This document shows, one piece after another, positions 39,145 to 47,266 of a stretch of 64,000 bases of DNA (position 1 is its first letter; every line of letters starts with the position of its first letter). The notes beneath the pieces were generated by a model. The model saw only the letters and a program-made list of their open reading frames with translations, was not told where the DNA came from and searched no databases. The DNA is from an uncultured Gammaproteobacteria bacterium. Its GTDB lineage: Bacteria > Pseudomonadota > Gammaproteobacteria > HK1. The stretch spans positions 2,753,694 through 2,817,693 of the forward strand of contig OY282378.1 in assembly GCA_958295835.1 (NCBI GenBank). The letters are read 5' to 3'. A program made the translations under genes and the position numbers.

Positions 39145-40515
39145 TCACCCGGCCCGCTCGAACTGCAACCGAACGATGAGCCCGGGCGCGTTGTCGCCGA
39201 GCGTCAGTGTCGCCTCGTGGAGCTGGGCGACGGCGGCGACGAGGCTCAGGCCCAGCCCGCTTCCGGGGGCGGCGCGCGCGGGTTCCAGGCGATAGAACCG
39301 GCGCAGCACCGCCTCGCGCTCCCCGGGCGGCACGCCCGGCCCGCTGTCGGCGACGACGGCGGTCACGGTGGCATCGTCGGAGGTGACGTGCAGCGTCACC
39401 GCGCCGCCCTCCGGGGTGTACTTGATCGCGTTGTCGAGCAGGTTCGCGAGCGACTGGAAGATCAGATCGGCGTCCGCGGCGACCGGCGCCTCGATGCCGG
39501 AGTGGCGGAACGTGATGCCGCGCGCCTCGGCGAGCGGCGCATAGAGATCGGCGACGTCGTTGCCGATGGCCGCGAGGTCCACCCGCTCGAAGGCATGCCT
39601 CCGCCGCCCGGTCTCGATGCGCGCGATGCGAAGCAGGGCGTTGAAGGTCGCGAGCATCTGGTCGGCTTCCCCGAGCGCCGCCTCCGCCAGCGCCGCCGAT
39701 GCGCCGTCGCTGCCCGCGTCACGGAGCTGTTCCAGCCGCGTACGCAAACGGCCGAGCGGGGTGCGCAGATCGTGCGCGACGTTGTCCGAGACCCTGCGCA
39801 CGTCCTCCATCAGGGTCTCGATGCGTTCGAGCATCGCGTTCAGGTGCGCGATCAGATCGTCGAACTCGTCGCCGCTCCCGTGGCTCTCGATGCGTTCGGA
39901 CAGCTCGCCTTCCATGATGCGGCGCGACGTGTGGTTGATCGACTCGATACGCGCCGCCACGCTCCTCCGCATCCACCAGGCCCCCGCGACCCCGAGCGCC
40001 ACGGTGACGCCGACCCCCCACGCCACCGCGCGGATGACGGCCGAGCGCATCTCGTCGAGATCCCGCAGGTTGCGCCCGACGAGCAGGTGGTATCCGCGAG
40101 GAAGCTGGAAGTGCCGGGCGCGGGCGCGGTGCACCTCGGGGCGGGCGGCAGCATCATCCGCGGCGTGGAGCCGGAACTCGATCCAGCGCTCGGTGCTCCG
40201 CGCGGCCTCGGGCCATCCGGTGAGATTGCCCGCGAGCACCCGGAACCCCGGATCGGCGAGCAGATAGATCGACGAGCTGGCGGGGTTGCGGTCAAGGCGC
40301 TCGGCGACGAGGCCACGCAGCCCCCTCAGTCCCGCACTGCGGTAGCGCTCCGCGAGCCCCTGCACCTCGGCTTCGATCACCGCCTCCATCTGCCGGGTCA
40401 TGTAGCCCGCGGCCGACCAGTAGACGAGCACGAGCAGCGCGAACATCGAGAGCCCGAACAACGCCCCGTAGCCGATGGCGATGCGCCACGTGACGCTGCG
40501 GGTGACGGCGATCAT
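39145..40515 (-). CDS. sensor histidine kinase
   Basis: A 456-residue inner-membrane histidine kinase from ATG 40515. TM1 is IAIGYGALFGLSMFALLVLVYW; a periplasmic domain of about 120 residues follows, then TM2 AVAWGVGVTVALGVAGAWWM. The HAMP domain is RSVAARIESINHTSRRIMEG, and the HisKA H-box is DNVAHDLRTPLGRLR with the phosphorylated His at about residue 240. The ATPase boxes are N (NLLDNAIKYTPEGG), G1 (VADSGPGVPPGE), and G2 (GSGLGLSLVAAVAQLH). It is encoded 109 bases after its response regulator. The signal is unknown; the kinase/regulator pair resembles metal or antimicrobial-peptide sensing systems of the QseC/CusS type. Confidence 0.9.
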   Translation of the reverse strand: MIAVTRSVTWRIAIGYGALFGLSMFALLVLVYWSAAGYMTRQMEAVIEAEVQGLAERYRSAGLRGLRGLVAERLDRNPASSSIYLLADPGFRVLAGNLTGWPEAARSTERWIEFRLHAADDAAARPEVHRARARHFQLPRGYHLLVGRNLRDLDEMRSAVIRAVAWGVGVTVALGVAGAWWMRRSVAARIESINHTSRRIMEGELSERIESHGSGDEFDDLIAHLNAMLERIETLMEDVRRVSDNVAHDLRTPLGRLRTRLEQLRDAGSDGASAALAEAALGEADQMLATFNALLRIARIETGRRRHAFERVDLAAIGNDVADLYAPLAEARGITFRHSGIEAPVAADADLIFQSLANLLDNAIKYTPEGGAVTLHVTSDDATVTAVVADSGPGVPPGEREAVLRRFYRLEPARAAPGSGLGLSLVAAVAQLHEATLTLGDNAPGLIVRLQFERAG

Positions 40516-40624
40516 GGGACGCGGGAGGTGCGGGTGACGCGGGCTGCGTTGCGCCCGGCAGGGGCGAACCGGCGGCCGGCCCCGCATCCGGCGATACGCC
40601 GCGCGCCGCCGCGCATGGAGGCGA

Positions 40625-41311
40625 TCATGGCGCGCGGATCACGTAGCCCGCGCCGCGCACGGTGTGGATGAGGGGGATGTCGAAGCCGCGGTCGATCTTG
40701 CGCCGCAGGCGGCTCACGTGGACGTCGATGACGTTGGTCTGCGGATCGAAGTGGTAGTCCCACACCGCCTCGAGCAGCATGGTGCGGGTGACCACCTGCC
40801 CGGCGTGGCGCATCAGGTGCTCCAGCAGCCGGAACTCGCGGGGTTGCAGCTCGATGGGGCGCCCGGCGCGCTGCACGGTGCGTGCGAGAAGATCCATCTC
40901 CAGGTCCGCGGCCACGAGCCGGGTCACCGGCGCGGCGTCGCCGGCGCCTCCGGCGTGCCGTCGCGCGAGCGCTTCGAGCCGGGCCGACAGCTCGGCGAAC
41001 GCGAAGGGCTTGACGAGGTAGTCGTCGCCGCCCGCGCGCAACCCTTCTACCCGATCATCGACCTCGCCGAGCGCGCTCAGCACCAGCACCGGGGCCGTCC
41101 GCCCCGCGGCCCGTAGCGAGCGCACGATCGACAGGCCGTCGAGCCCGGGGAGCATCCGATCGACGACGATGACGTCGGGCTCGGCATCGAGCGCGAGCAG
41201 CAGGCCCTGCCGGCCGTCACCGGCCTGGTCGATGACATGCCCCGCCTCTTCGAGCCCCTTGCGGACGAACCGGGCGGTCTCCGGGTCGTCTTCGATGAGG
41301 AGGATGCGCAT
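40625..41311 (-). CDS. OmpR-family response regulator
   Basis: A 228-residue regulator. Receiver domain: acidic pair E7/D8/D9 (LLIEDDPETA), phospho-acceptor D51 (VVDRMLPGLDG), LVLSAL and the DYLVKPF lysine. The C-terminal winged helix is ELQPREFRLLEHLMRHAGQ, VTRTMLLEAVWDYHFDPQTN and VHVSRLRRKID ending TVRGAGYVIRAP. It is transcribed together with the histidine kinase downstream. The 227 bases before it (41312-41538) contain no gene. Confidence 0.92.
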   Translation of the reverse strand: MRILLIEDDPETARFVRKGLEEAGHVIDQAGDGRQGLLLALDAEPDVIVVDRMLPGLDGLSIVRSLRAAGRTAPVLVLSALGEVDDRVEGLRAGGDDYLVKPFAFAELSARLEALARRHAGGAGDAAPVTRLVAADLEMDLLARTVQRAGRPIELQPREFRLLEHLMRHAGQVVTRTMLLEAVWDYHFDPQTNVIDVHVSRLRRKIDRGFDIPLIHTVRGAGYVIRAP

Positions 41312-41538
41312 CGGACCGATTCTGCATCCGGCGTCTCGGTCGGTCGAGCCCGAGTCCGCATGTGGCGTCGCGACGCGCGGATGCGTGGAAGATCCTGGCC
41401 CGCATCTCCCGCCTGCTCACGGCCGCGGGCAGTGGATCCGGCGGGATCGCCCGCGCTCGCGAAGCGAGGCCTGCGCCCGGTCCTGACCGGGCGGCGTGGA
41501 GATGAGGGTAGCGGCAAGGCGAACGCTGCGCCCGCCGG

Positions 41539-42264
41539 TCAGAACTTTTCGCGCCAGGGCCGGACGTCGATCTCCAACGTCCAGGCGGAGCGGTCCTGGC
41601 AATGGAGCGCGTAATAGGTCTCCGCGATTGCATCGGTGTCGAGCAGGCCGCCTTCGGGCAGGCCGGCGACCAGATCCGGGAATCGCTCGTGGATGGCAGG
41701 CATGTCGATCACGCCGTCCACGATCACATGGCAGACATGGATACCGCGAGGCCCGAGCGAGCGCGCCATGGACTGTGCAATCGACCGCAGGCCGGCCTTG
41801 GCGGCAGCGAACGCGGTGAATTCGGCGCCGCCGCGGGTCGCGGACGTGGCGCCGGTGAAGATGATCGTTCCCCTGCCGTGCCCGACCATCTGCTTCGCGG
41901 CTTCCTGGCCGACGACGAAGCCGGCACGGCAGCCGAGCCGCCAGACCTTCTCGAACATGGCGGGCTCGATCTCCAGAAACGGCTGCCGGTGCTGCGCACC
42001 GGCATTGAAGACCACGACATCCAGACGCCCCAGTCCCGCGATGTCATCGAACAACGCGCGGATCTGCTCTTCGAAGCGAAGGTCCACCGGCTTGACTACC
42101 GCCTCTCCGCCCTCGGCGGCAATCTCCCCGGCCATGCGTTGCAGCTTTCCTTCCTTGCGGGCAACCAGAATCACCCGGTGCCCTGCCCTTGCGAACCTGC
42201 GCGCAACCGCCTTGCCGAGACCGTCTCCGACCCCCGCGACGAGCGCAAGCGGCCGCGGGCTCAT
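41539..42264 (-). CDS. short-chain dehydrogenase/reductase with Tyr-to-Phe active site
   Basis: An SDR-fold protein of 241 residues from ATG 42264. The nucleotide site is LVAGVGDGLGKAVARRFA (a variant of TGxxxGxG). VVFNAGAQ stands in place of NNAG, and the serine region is FTGATSATRGG. The usual catalytic YxxxK is FAAAK (AEFTAFAAAKAGLRSIAQSM), so the proton-donating tyrosine is replaced by phenylalanine. Proteins of this subgroup exist (GPRGIHVCHVIVDG tail), and their reaction is unclear. The ATG overlaps the stop of a truncated GST-like frame by four bases. Confidence 0.8.
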   Translation of the reverse strand: MSPRPLALVAGVGDGLGKAVARRFARAGHRVILVARKEGKLQRMAGEIAAEGGEAVVKPVDLRFEEQIRALFDDIAGLGRLDVVVFNAGAQHRQPFLEIEPAMFEKVWRLGCRAGFVVGQEAAKQMVGHGRGTIIFTGATSATRGGAEFTAFAAAKAGLRSIAQSMARSLGPRGIHVCHVIVDGVIDMPAIHERFPDLVAGLPEGGLLDTDAIAETYYALHCQDRSAWTLEIDVRPWREKF

Positions 42265-42455
42265 GTCGCCACCTGATGGGGCTGCGCGGCCAGATGCGAC
42301 TCGGCCTTCGACGGTGCCCCAGAGACATCCTCCAGGTCCGCCCGCTGGAACTCGGTCATCGCATGGTATCGGTCGGCCAGCGCATCCAGCCGGGGATACC
42401 GGCCCGCGGGCAGCAACTGCTGATGCATGTTGCGGTACATGTCGACCATGACGCC
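42261..42455 (-). pseudogene. Glutathione S-transferase-like 3' fragment
   Basis: A minus-strand frame reads MYRNMHQQLLPAGRYPRLDA and LADRYHAMTEFQRADLE before a TGA at 42261 that overlaps the SDR start. The pattern (a YPRL...ALADRYHAMxEFQRA helix pair) looks like the C-terminal helical domain of a GST. Upstream the frame runs into the IS-like terminus at about 42465, so the 5' part is lost. The spacing shows the intact gene was in an operon with the SDR. Confidence 0.55.
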
Positions 42456-42461
42456 GGTGGT

Positions 42462-42490
42462 GGTGGAAGTGGACCCCGATGATTGGACAG
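42462..42490. mobile_element. IS-end-like sequence
   Basis: The bases gaagtggaccccgatgattgg and following 'acagccgac' closely match the IS3 remnant end at 37820 (gaagtggactccgattatcgg). It marks the point where the GST-like gene on one side and a VapC gene on the other lose homology. Confidence 0.55.
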
Positions 42491-42623
42491 CCGACTGTGT
42501 AACACCTGCGGCAAGCCCCGTTCATGCTCACTTTCTCATTGGACATTACTCTCGGCGGCGTGTTCTATACCGATGACGTCATCACCGATCCCTTCGAGTA
42601 CTCCGGCGGACGCCAGCACTCTG

Positions 42624-42866
42624 ATGCTTGCACGCCTGCCGCTTCCGTACAGCGCGGCGTTCCTGGCCGGGAGAGCCTTTCTGCGGTATCGCCGCGCCGG
42701 AGGCTTGCGCTCGTCGCCGTTGCCGGACTTCTACATCGGCGCCCACGCGCAGACGGAGAACCTGACTCTGCTCACCCGGGACGCCGGCCGTTACCGGAAC
42801 TACTTCCCGTCCGTGAATCTGGTGACGCCGCGGGAATCGTCCCGAGGGCACGCATCCCCGGCGTGA
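42624..42866 (+). pseudogene. VapC PIN toxin, 5' part deleted
   Basis: The frame ending at 42866 reads LPLPYSAAFLAGRAFLRYRR, LPDFYIGAHAQ and LTLLTRDAGRYRNYFP. This is the C-terminal half of a VapC subgroup whose motif is SPLPDFFIGAHA ... LLTRDxxRYRxYFP. The first strand with its catalytic aspartate and the antitoxin are missing; upstream lies IS-end-like DNA. Inactive toxin relic. Confidence 0.75.
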
Positions 42867-43024
42867 AGGCGGTACGCCGGGCCGCAAGCGGCGGGGTGAA
42901 CATCGTCCCCGACGTCCATCGAGGGCGGTTCAGGATCGGGCGACACTTCCGGCTCTCCCGGTCCGACGGGAGATGCCGGGGCACCATCAGGAGCCGCAGG
43001 AGTGCGGCGCGAGGAAGAAGACCG

Positions 43025-43963
43025 ATGTCGATACGTTTCGGTATCACATGCGGGGGCGACTTCTGGTCCCCGGAAGAGATCCGGGCGGTGGAAGAGCTCG
43101 ACTTCGACGGCTTCTGGACCGGGGAGCACATCGTCTACCACCGTCCGATCGCGGAGTCGACCACCCTCCTGACCTACGCGGCGGCGCTGACCGAGCGCAT
43201 CACCATCGGCCCCGCCACCTATCTCCTGCCGTTGCGCCATCCGACCATCGTCGCGAAGGAGTTCTCGACGCTGGACGTGCTCTCGGGCGGGCGGGTGATC
43301 TTCTCCTGCGGCGTCGGGGGCGACTATCCGCGTGAGTTCGACGCCTGCGGCGTGCCCATCACCGAACGGGGCCGGCGCGCCACCGAGTCCATCGAGATCA
43401 TGCGCAAGTACTGGACCGGAGAGCGGTTCGACTACGACGGCCGAATCTTCAAGCTCGAGGACGTCGACATGCTGCCCGCTCCGACGCAACCCGGGGGACC
43501 GCCGATCTGGGTATGCGGCCGCCAGGAAGGACCGATGCGCCGCGCCGCGAGGCTCGCCGACGGCTGGCAGCCATACATGTACTCGGCCGGACGCGCGCGG
43601 GATTCCTTCTCCAGGGTCAAGGCGTTCGCGGCGGATGCGGGCCGGGAGCTGCCGGATGACTTCGTATTCGCCTGCTTCATCTACGTGAGCCTGTCCGAGG
43701 ACGTGGCCGAAGCCCGGGCGCGGGGGGTGCGGGAGCTGACATGTCGCTATGACCAGGACTTCTCGGAGCTGGTCGAGAAGTACTGCGCCTACGGGCCGCC
43801 CGCCCGGGTCATCCGGTATCTCGCGGACTACGTCGAGGCCGGGGTCAACTACTTCGTGCTCGCGCCGGTGATGCCGCCCGACCAGCGCCGCGCCCACCTC
43901 GAAAGGCTCGCGGATGAAGTGCTGCCGATACTGGGCGCGATGGAACCGTCGCCGGTGACATGA
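43025..43963 (+). CDS. LLM class (luciferase-like) flavin/F420-dependent oxidoreductase
   Basis: A 312-residue bacterial-luciferase-fold enzyme. ATG 43025 follows GAGGAAG by about six bases. The fold shows in MSIRFGITCGGDFWSPEEIR, LDFDGFWTGEHIVYHRP, TERITIGPATYLLPLRHPTI, STLDVLSGGRVIFSCGVGGDY and PPIWVCGRQEGPMRRAARLADGW (sub-segments). Members use FMNH2 or F420 to oxidise diverse substrates. The stop overlaps the next frame (AMP-binding fragment) by four bases, suggesting an original operon with an acyl-CoA synthetase. Confidence 0.82.
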   Translation: MSIRFGITCGGDFWSPEEIRAVEELDFDGFWTGEHIVYHRPIAESTTLLTYAAALTERITIGPATYLLPLRHPTIVAKEFSTLDVLSGGRVIFSCGVGGDYPREFDACGVPITERGRRATESIEIMRKYWTGERFDYDGRIFKLEDVDMLPAPTQPGGPPIWVCGRQEGPMRRAARLADGWQPYMYSAGRARDSFSRVKAFAADAGRELPDDFVFACFIYVSLSEDVAEARARGVRELTCRYDQDFSELVEKYCAYGPPARVIRYLADYVEAGVNYFVLAPVMPPDQRRAHLERLADEVLPILGAMEPSPVT

Positions 43964-44197
43964 CCGGCGCCTGCGAGGTATGCCTCATCTCCGATCGGCT
44001 GGCCGGGATCGCGCGGGAGGATCCGGATCGGGAGTTGATCTCCGACCCTGTCTTCGGCCGGTTCAGCTACGCCGCGATTGAAGCGCAGGTCAGGCACCTC
44101 TCGTGCGGGCTGGCCTCATACGGCATCGGTCCCGGCGACATCGTGATCCTTCAGCTTCCGAACTGGGCGTCCTTCATCACGTTCCACATCGTCCTCG
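43960..44197 (+). pseudogene. AMP-binding acyl-CoA synthetase, 5' fragment
   Basis: From ATG 43960 the frame reads SDRLAGIAREDPDRELISD, FSYAAIEAQVRHLSCGLASY and GDIVILQLPNWASFITFHIV. This is the first ~80 residues of an AMP-dependent synthetase/ligase. At about 44197 homology stops and the frame continues to 44466 through sequence that is antisense to another gene fragment. The ATP-binding and adenylation motifs are missing, so no enzyme is made. Confidence 0.75.
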
Positions 44198-44265
44198 ATG
44201 TTCATCAACAGACCCCATGCCTCGGACACCGGGACGGGGACTTCGAAGGAATTCTCGATCTTCAT
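44198..44265 (-). pseudogene. CoxG/SRPBCC 5' fragment
   Basis: From ATG 44265 on the minus strand the frame reads MKIENSFEVPVPVSEAWGLL and MNIED, the exact start expected of a carbon monoxide dehydrogenase subunit G (CoxG, SRPBCC fold) protein. After about 23 residues it passes into antisense of the AMP-binding fragment. The junction at about 44197 therefore joins the 5' ends of two unrelated genes head to head. Confidence 0.6.
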
Positions 44266-44508
44266 GGCGATTCGTTCCCGAGCGAAACCTCGAAGGCATG
44301 GCGAGTCGTCGGGGAGGCGCATGGTAGCAGGCATCCACACCCCGGACGCCTTCGCATCGCGGTTTCTCGGCTGCATGATCGAGAGACCGATTTCGGCCGG
44401 ATTTTCACTCGGACTCTCCGGGTCACGCTGCGGACGCAGCCGGGGGTTCCGTTCATCCTCCGGTAATCCGATTCATGGACGCCAGAAAAACAATGTACGC
44501 TCGAATCC

Positions 44509-46233
44509 ATGGTTCCGGCCGACATGAACGTGGACGCGCCCGAGCGCGGAGTCCCCCCGAGACCACCGGACGTCGCCATGCGGCTCGCGCGCATGGGGGC
44601 CGCCTTTCCGACGCGGCTCAGCTTCATGCGCAGCCTGATCCGCCTCATGCACCGGGAGCGCTGGCGGATCGAGGCGACGCGGCTCGACCTGGACGACGAA
44701 GGGTACGGCACCGCCGTCTACACGGTGACGACGCCGCACCGGCAGTACAGCCTGATCGGCTTTTCCCACCACCTGGAGCCGGAGCGGCGCACCGACCGGG
44801 TGATCGCCGAAGCGTGGGACGCGACGTTCTCCCTGTTCGACGGCGTGCCGGCCGAGACCGACGTCCGGCGCCTGGCGGCGGAGACGCCGCGACAGGAAGC
44901 GGGCCGATACCTGGCCTCGGAGCTCGTGCTGAGCCGCGCGAACAGGAGCGTGCGGCTCTTCACCCACGTGGTCGACCGCCTGGCGCAAGGCCGCCAGCCG
45001 GATCCGGCGTTCCTGCGCTCGATCGGATACCTCATGCGCACGACCGCGGTCTACGGCAACGGCAAGTTCGGGATGAGCGACCGGACCTGCTACGCCGGGC
45101 GGCCGGAGCTCGCTGGCCCGTTCCGCGCCGAGCTGCTGAGCGTGTACCTGATCCGCTGCTTCGCCTTCGATCTGGTGGAGCATCTGGCGCGACGGCGGAA
45201 TCCCGAGGGGTGCGCGCGGCTCGACCCGCGACTGAAGCGCCACCTCGGCATCGGCAATGCCACGGGGCTCGGCATGGCGCCGTTCCTGGTGAGCCATCCG
45301 GTGCTGATCCACCGCTGGTTCCTGGTGCGCGAGACGGCGCTCGCCAGGGTCCGCACCCTGCGCAACGTCACGGCGACCGAGGTCGCGCGTTTCCGCGCCC
45401 TGCTGCATCGCGCGCGGCGCCACGTCGGTGAGTGGCAGGTGGAGGACACGATCCAGACCGGCCGTATCGCGAAGCTGCGCGACGATCTGCGGGCCATCGA
45501 CGACTGGACCGGGGACACATTCGCTCTCTCGGCCCGCGAGACTCCCTGGGACCGGCTGTACCGGCGTGCGGCCGAGCGCTGCTCCGTGGAAGGCCAGGAG
45601 CTCCTGGTCTCGCTGCTGATCGAGCCTTATGGATCGATGGTGGACGCGCTCGCCGAGGGGCTGGAGGCCGATGGCGAGGAGAGGTTCGATCCGGCCATGA
45701 CCACCGCTGAAATGCGCGGCCTGATCGGACGCCACTATGGCTGGGCGCTGGCGTACGATTTCTCCTGTCCGGAGACGAGCCGTTACTTCTGGTACTACTC
45801 GGAAGAAAAGATCGAGCCGCGGCGGGGCGAGCGCCGCACGGAGCCCGGCGCCGACCGGGAGATGCCGATCGCGGTGGCGCGGGACGTCGGTCGGCTCGCC
45901 GCGGCGCTGGACACCACGGCCGGGGACGAGATCCTGGCCTCGTTCCTGGCGCGTCATCCGGAGCTGCGCCACGTCGCGCGGCGGGTGCAGATCGGCGCTC
46001 GCCACCCCTATACCGAGATCCGCGACAACCTGATCGGCGCCGACTGCCGGCCCATCGACCTGCTGCGCGCCAAGCTCGCCTGTTTCGGCGCATCGAAGTT
46101 CGACCCGAAATCGGACCTGTGGACGCGGATCACCCTGTACCAGGGGGCTCCGCTCCCCGATCAGCTCGAAGACCCGGAAGCGGACGACTGGTGCTTTCCG
46201 GTCTTCCCGGCAACGGCATGCACGTCTCGCTGA
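44509..46233 (+). CDS. conserved protein of unknown function next to DUF3726
   Basis: A 574-residue soluble protein with no signal peptide or membrane helix that I can see. The composition is rich in Arg and acidic residues and mostly helical. Distinct stretches include YTVTTPHRQYSLIGFSHHLE, YLMRTTAVYGNGKFGMSDR, GLGMAPFLVSHPVLIHRWFL, LISLLIEPYGSMVDAL-like (VSLLIEPYGSMVDALAEGLE) and SRYFWYYSEEKIEPRRGERR. I do not recognise a catalytic motif. The stop overlaps the DUF3726 start by 16 bases, so the two are made together, with BKACE following 280 bases later. The start ATG 44509 lacks a good ribosome site; ATG 44524 is an alternative. Confidence 0.75.
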   Translation: MVPADMNVDAPERGVPPRPPDVAMRLARMGAAFPTRLSFMRSLIRLMHRERWRIEATRLDLDDEGYGTAVYTVTTPHRQYSLIGFSHHLEPERRTDRVIAEAWDATFSLFDGVPAETDVRRLAAETPRQEAGRYLASELVLSRANRSVRLFTHVVDRLAQGRQPDPAFLRSIGYLMRTTAVYGNGKFGMSDRTCYAGRPELAGPFRAELLSVYLIRCFAFDLVEHLARRRNPEGCARLDPRLKRHLGIGNATGLGMAPFLVSHPVLIHRWFLVRETALARVRTLRNVTATEVARFRALLHRARRHVGEWQVEDTIQTGRIAKLRDDLRAIDDWTGDTFALSARETPWDRLYRRAAERCSVEGQELLVSLLIEPYGSMVDALAEGLEADGEERFDPAMTTAEMRGLIGRHYGWALAYDFSCPETSRYFWYYSEEKIEPRRGERRTEPGADREMPIAVARDVGRLAAALDTTAGDEILASFLARHPELRHVARRVQIGARHPYTEIRDNLIGADCRPIDLLRAKLACFGASKFDPKSDLWTRITLYQGAPLPDQLEDPEADDWCFPVFPATACTSR

Positions 46234-46985
46234 GTGAGGTCGAGGCGACCGTCGCCAAGGCGGCGATGAGCGTGGGACTGCCGCCGGGCCTGAGCGAGGA
46301 CGCGGGCCGCGCGGCGACGTTGATGCTCCGCTCGGGCCTCGGCGCCCTCTCCGATTTGGTCGATGCCCTGGACGCCGTTGCCGGCGGCGTCTCGGTGGGG
46401 CTCGATACGGATCGCGTGCCGGCCGGGATGCTCGTGCCGGCGAACGACGCGATGCCACTTTCGGCCTTGCGGGCCGGGTCCACGGCCTGCGACCTGTTGC
46501 TCGTCGCGGCAGGATCGGCGGGCGGCGACGGCCGGGGTCACGTCACGTCGGCGGCCGTCGATGCGATGCGCCCGCAGGGCATTCGAGGTCCCTGCTCGGG
46601 GAACGTCGTGACGCTGGCGGCCGTGGATTACCCCACGGTCGTCCTGCACCAGGTGCTCGACGTTTCGCGCAACATCGACGCCGGGTTTCTGGTTGCGTGG
46701 TCGACCGGCGGCGGTGCGCGCGTCGAGGTCGTTTGCCGGAACGGCGTTGCCGACGTCAGGAGCGGCACGCCGGCCGGTGTCCCCGGACCGGCGGAGATGT
46801 CGCTCGGTCTCGTCGATGCGCTCTCCGATCGGGAGGCCGGCGCAGCCGGCGACGACGGTGCCGGTGCGGACGCCGAGGATGCGGCATGGCGTCGCCTGTG
46901 CGCCCATGCCGCGCGCCGGCTCGTCGAAGGCACCGAACGTTCCCGCCTGGCCGGCGCCGGGGCGGGGGTGGTCGACACCGACTGA
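46218..46985 (+). CDS. DUF3726 domain protein
   Basis: A 255-residue protein from ATG 46218 (MHVSLSEVEATVAKAAMSVG). The N-terminal SLSEVExxxxKAxxGxGxPxGLxEDAxRA pattern (here SLSEVEATVAKAAMSVGLPP, then GLSEDAGRAA) is the hallmark of DUF3726, a domain of unknown function. The rest is Gly/Ala-rich with RPQGIRGPCSGNVVTLAAVD. It overlaps the preceding gene. From memory, this pair tends to accompany BKACE or carnitine-type catabolic genes in marine proteobacteria, so a role in that pathway is possible. Confidence 0.75.
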   Translation: MHVSLSEVEATVAKAAMSVGLPPGLSEDAGRAATLMLRSGLGALSDLVDALDAVAGGVSVGLDTDRVPAGMLVPANDAMPLSALRAGSTACDLLLVAAGSAGGDGRGHVTSAAVDAMRPQGIRGPCSGNVVTLAAVDYPTVVLHQVLDVSRNIDAGFLVAWSTGGGARVEVVCRNGVADVRSGTPAGVPGPAEMSLGLVDALSDREAGAAGDDGAGADAEDAAWRRLCAHAARRLVEGTERSRLAGAGAGVVDTD

Positions 46986-47266
46986 AAGAAAGGCGGAGGC
47001 GGACGGCTTCGGCTCATGAATTTCCTCGGCGCTCCGCACGGGCTTCGAGCGCCGGGCTCTACACCCCGGCCGGCTGAAGATCCGGCGCGCGTTGCCCTCG
47101 AAGATCTTCGCCCGGTCCGTATCGCCCCAGGGCGCTGGCGCCGACGATCCGGTACCTGCTCATGCGCGTTTATGGCATGGTGCGGCCTGCATCGGATGAG
47201 CGGACGGGATCGTCGCCGGCGCGGCGCGCACGCCGTTCGCGCCGGCTCTCGCAAGGAGAAGCCAAC
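46986..47266. other. Gap with an amidohydrolase-like relic
   Basis: On the minus strand at about 47060-47130 the peptide AKIFEGNARRIFSRPG appears. This is the usual ending of amidohydrolase_2 proteins, but no further homology follows on either side. Otherwise only the BKACE ribosome site (AAGGAG, about 47253) is recognised. Confidence 0.4.

Noticed and set aside
44473..46458. 661-codon minus-strand frame
   Set aside because: Antisense of the 574-residue gene and DUF3726; composition Arg/Pro/Gln-rich without motifs, whereas the plus strand shows overlapping, protein-like genes.
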